Assembly: GCA_023384025.1 (NCBI GenBank)
Contig: JAHDXX010000176.1
Location: 1 to 6,577 of the forward strand
Length of the DNA: 6,577 nt
Source: Sphingomonadaceae bacterium
Lineage (GTDB): Bacteria; Pseudomonadota; Alphaproteobacteria; Sphingomonadales; Sphingomonadaceae
Direction of reading: 5' to 3'
Numbering within the stretch: the first letter of the stretch is position 1; each line of letters starts with the position of its first letter. Positions 5,714 to 6,577 of this stretch are shown here, piece by piece. The notes below the pieces were generated by a model, which was given only the letters and a program-made list of their open reading frames with translations, searched no databases and was not told the origin of the DNA. The position numbers were made by a program, and so were the translations under genes.

Positions 5714-6577
5714 ATGAACCTCGAGTTCACCCCTGAAGAACAGGCATTCCGCGACGAGGTCCGCGCCTTCATTGCCGAGAATTACCCCAGCCACCTGGGC
5801 GATTTCGGGATGCGCGAGGACATGGAGCGCGAGGACTTCCTCGCCTGGCACAAGGTGCTGGGCAAGAAGGGCTGGTCGGTCCCCGCTTGGCCGGTCGAAT
5901 ACGGCGGCACCGGCTGGACCCCGACCCAGCGCTACATCTGGTCGGAAGAAAATGCCCGCGCGAGCACGATCATGCCGCTGCCGTTCGGCGTCTCGATGGT
6001 CGGCCCGGTGATCTATACCTTCGGTTCCGAAGAGCAGAAGGCGAAGCACCTGCCCGGCATCCGCAGCGGCGAGGTGTGGTGGTGCCAGGGCTACTCGGAG
6101 CCCGGCTCCGGCAGCGACCTCGCGAGCCTCAAGACCACTGCCGTGCGCGACGGCGACCATTACGTCATCAACGGCCAGAAAACCTGGACCACGCTCGCGC
6201 AATATGCGGACTGGGGCTTCTTCCTGTGCCGCACCGATCCCACCGCCAAGCAGCAGGACGGGATCAGCTTCATCCTCGTCGACATGAAGACACCGGGGGT
6301 CGAAGTGAAGCCGATCAAGCTGCTCGACGGCGGCTATGAGGTCAACGAGACCTGGCTGACCGACGTGCGCGTGCCGGTCGAAAACCTCGTCGGCCAGGAG
6401 AACAAGGGCTGGACTTACGCCAAGTTCCTCCTCGCGCACGAACGCTCCGGCATCGCCGGGGTCGCCCGGTCCAAGCGCGGCGTGGAAAAGCTGCGCGCAA
6501 TCGCCACGCACGAGACGCTCGACGGCGCGCCGCTGATCAAGGACTACGACTTCGCGAAGAAGGTCAGCCAGCTGGAG
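5714..6577 (+). CDS. Acyl-CoA dehydrogenase family protein, N-terminal 288 residues (cut by window edge)
   Basis: FAD-dependent enzyme that introduces an alpha,beta double bond into an acyl-CoA thioester, the first step of beta-oxidation-type degradation. The frame is open to the window end, so about the last quarter (family length about 390) is missing. The N-terminal helical domain begins MNLEFTPEEQAFRDEVRAFI. The FAD/substrate signature GYSEPGSGSDLASLKTTA sits at 126-143, followed by INGQKTWTT (152-160), both hallmark dehydrogenase motifs. HERSGIAG (242-249) lies at the start of the C-terminal helical domain. The general style recalls the pimeloyl-CoA dehydrogenase large subunit (PimC) and large subunits of heteromeric dehydrogenases, but this is from memory and the substrate is not determinable. 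A partner small subunit, if any, would lie to the right, outside the window. The start is set by a strong AGGAGAG. The gene appears to be the first of its own transcription unit. Confidence 0.95.
   Translation, partial: MNLEFTPEEQAFRDEVRAFIAENYPSHLGDFGMREDMEREDFLAWHKVLGKKGWSVPAWPVEYGGTGWTPTQRYIWSEENARASTIMPLPFGVSMVGPVIYTFGSEEQKAKHLPGIRSGEVWWCQGYSEPGSGSDLASLKTTAVRDGDHYVINGQKTWTTLAQYADWGFFLCRTDPTAKQQDGISFILVDMKTPGVEVKPIKLLDGGYEVNETWLTDVRVPVENLVGQENKGWTYAKFLLAHERSGIAGVARSKRGVEKLRAIATHETLDGAPLIKDYDFAKKVSQLE

Noticed and set aside
5438..6511. 357-codon minus-strand open frame opposite the acyl-CoA dehydrogenase
   Set aside because: The opposite strand encodes a clear dehydrogenase with conserved motifs. 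The antisense product has no recognisable domain and crosses the intergenic region.

Overview
This high-GC window fits an alphaproteobacterial chromosome, most likely Sphingomonadales (Erythrobacteraceae- or Sphingomonas-like). The evidence is the atpH-atpA order at the left edge (the alphaproteobacterial F1 arrangement), the overall codon bias and gene style, and an intergenic GGGAGAGGG-type repeat whose interior resembles repeats I recall from that order. The taxonomic placement is inference. No phage, transposase, CRISPR array, tRNA or rRNA is visible. This is compact chromosomal sequence with six genes, two of them cut by the window edges.

Layout. Positions 1-912 (minus strand) hold the start of the F1 ATP synthase operon: atpH (delta, GTG start), then the first 115 codons of atpA (alpha). 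A roughly 200-base divergent intergenic region (913-1112) carries two small inverted repeats. It must hold the atp promoter and the promoter of a plus-strand TauD/TfdA-type Fe(II)/2-oxoglutarate dioxygenase (1113-1946). That gene ends in an intergenic repeat made of nested hairpins (1958-2098), whose last hairpin is a good Rho-independent terminator.

From the other side, a minus-strand gene (2105-3661) converges on the terminator. It encodes an exported trypsin-like serine protease with an unusual C-terminal extension: a charged coiled coil, two membrane spans and a Cys-containing tail. It is divergent from ada (3743-4777), and a perfect 17-base interrupted palindrome lies between them. ada encodes the complete bifunctional alkylation-repair activator and overlaps by four bases (ATGA) a gene for an isocitrate lyase/PEP mutase superfamily protein (4774-5535). 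The two are therefore probably co-transcribed and translationally coupled.

After a 178-base gap ending in a perfect 8-bp-arm inverted repeat and a strong Shine-Dalgarno, an acyl-CoA dehydrogenase begins (5714) and runs off the right edge.

How they work together: the atp genes are housekeeping. ada plus the PEP-mutase-like gene form one likely functional unit, with ada giving adaptive repair of alkylation damage and the partner unknown. The dioxygenase and the acyl-CoA dehydrogenase look like independent catabolic genes. I see no complete new defence or mobile system. The best leads are the protease architecture, the ada-linked PEP-mutase homolog, the loss of the taurine-binding histidine in the dioxygenase, and the palindromes in three intergenic regions.
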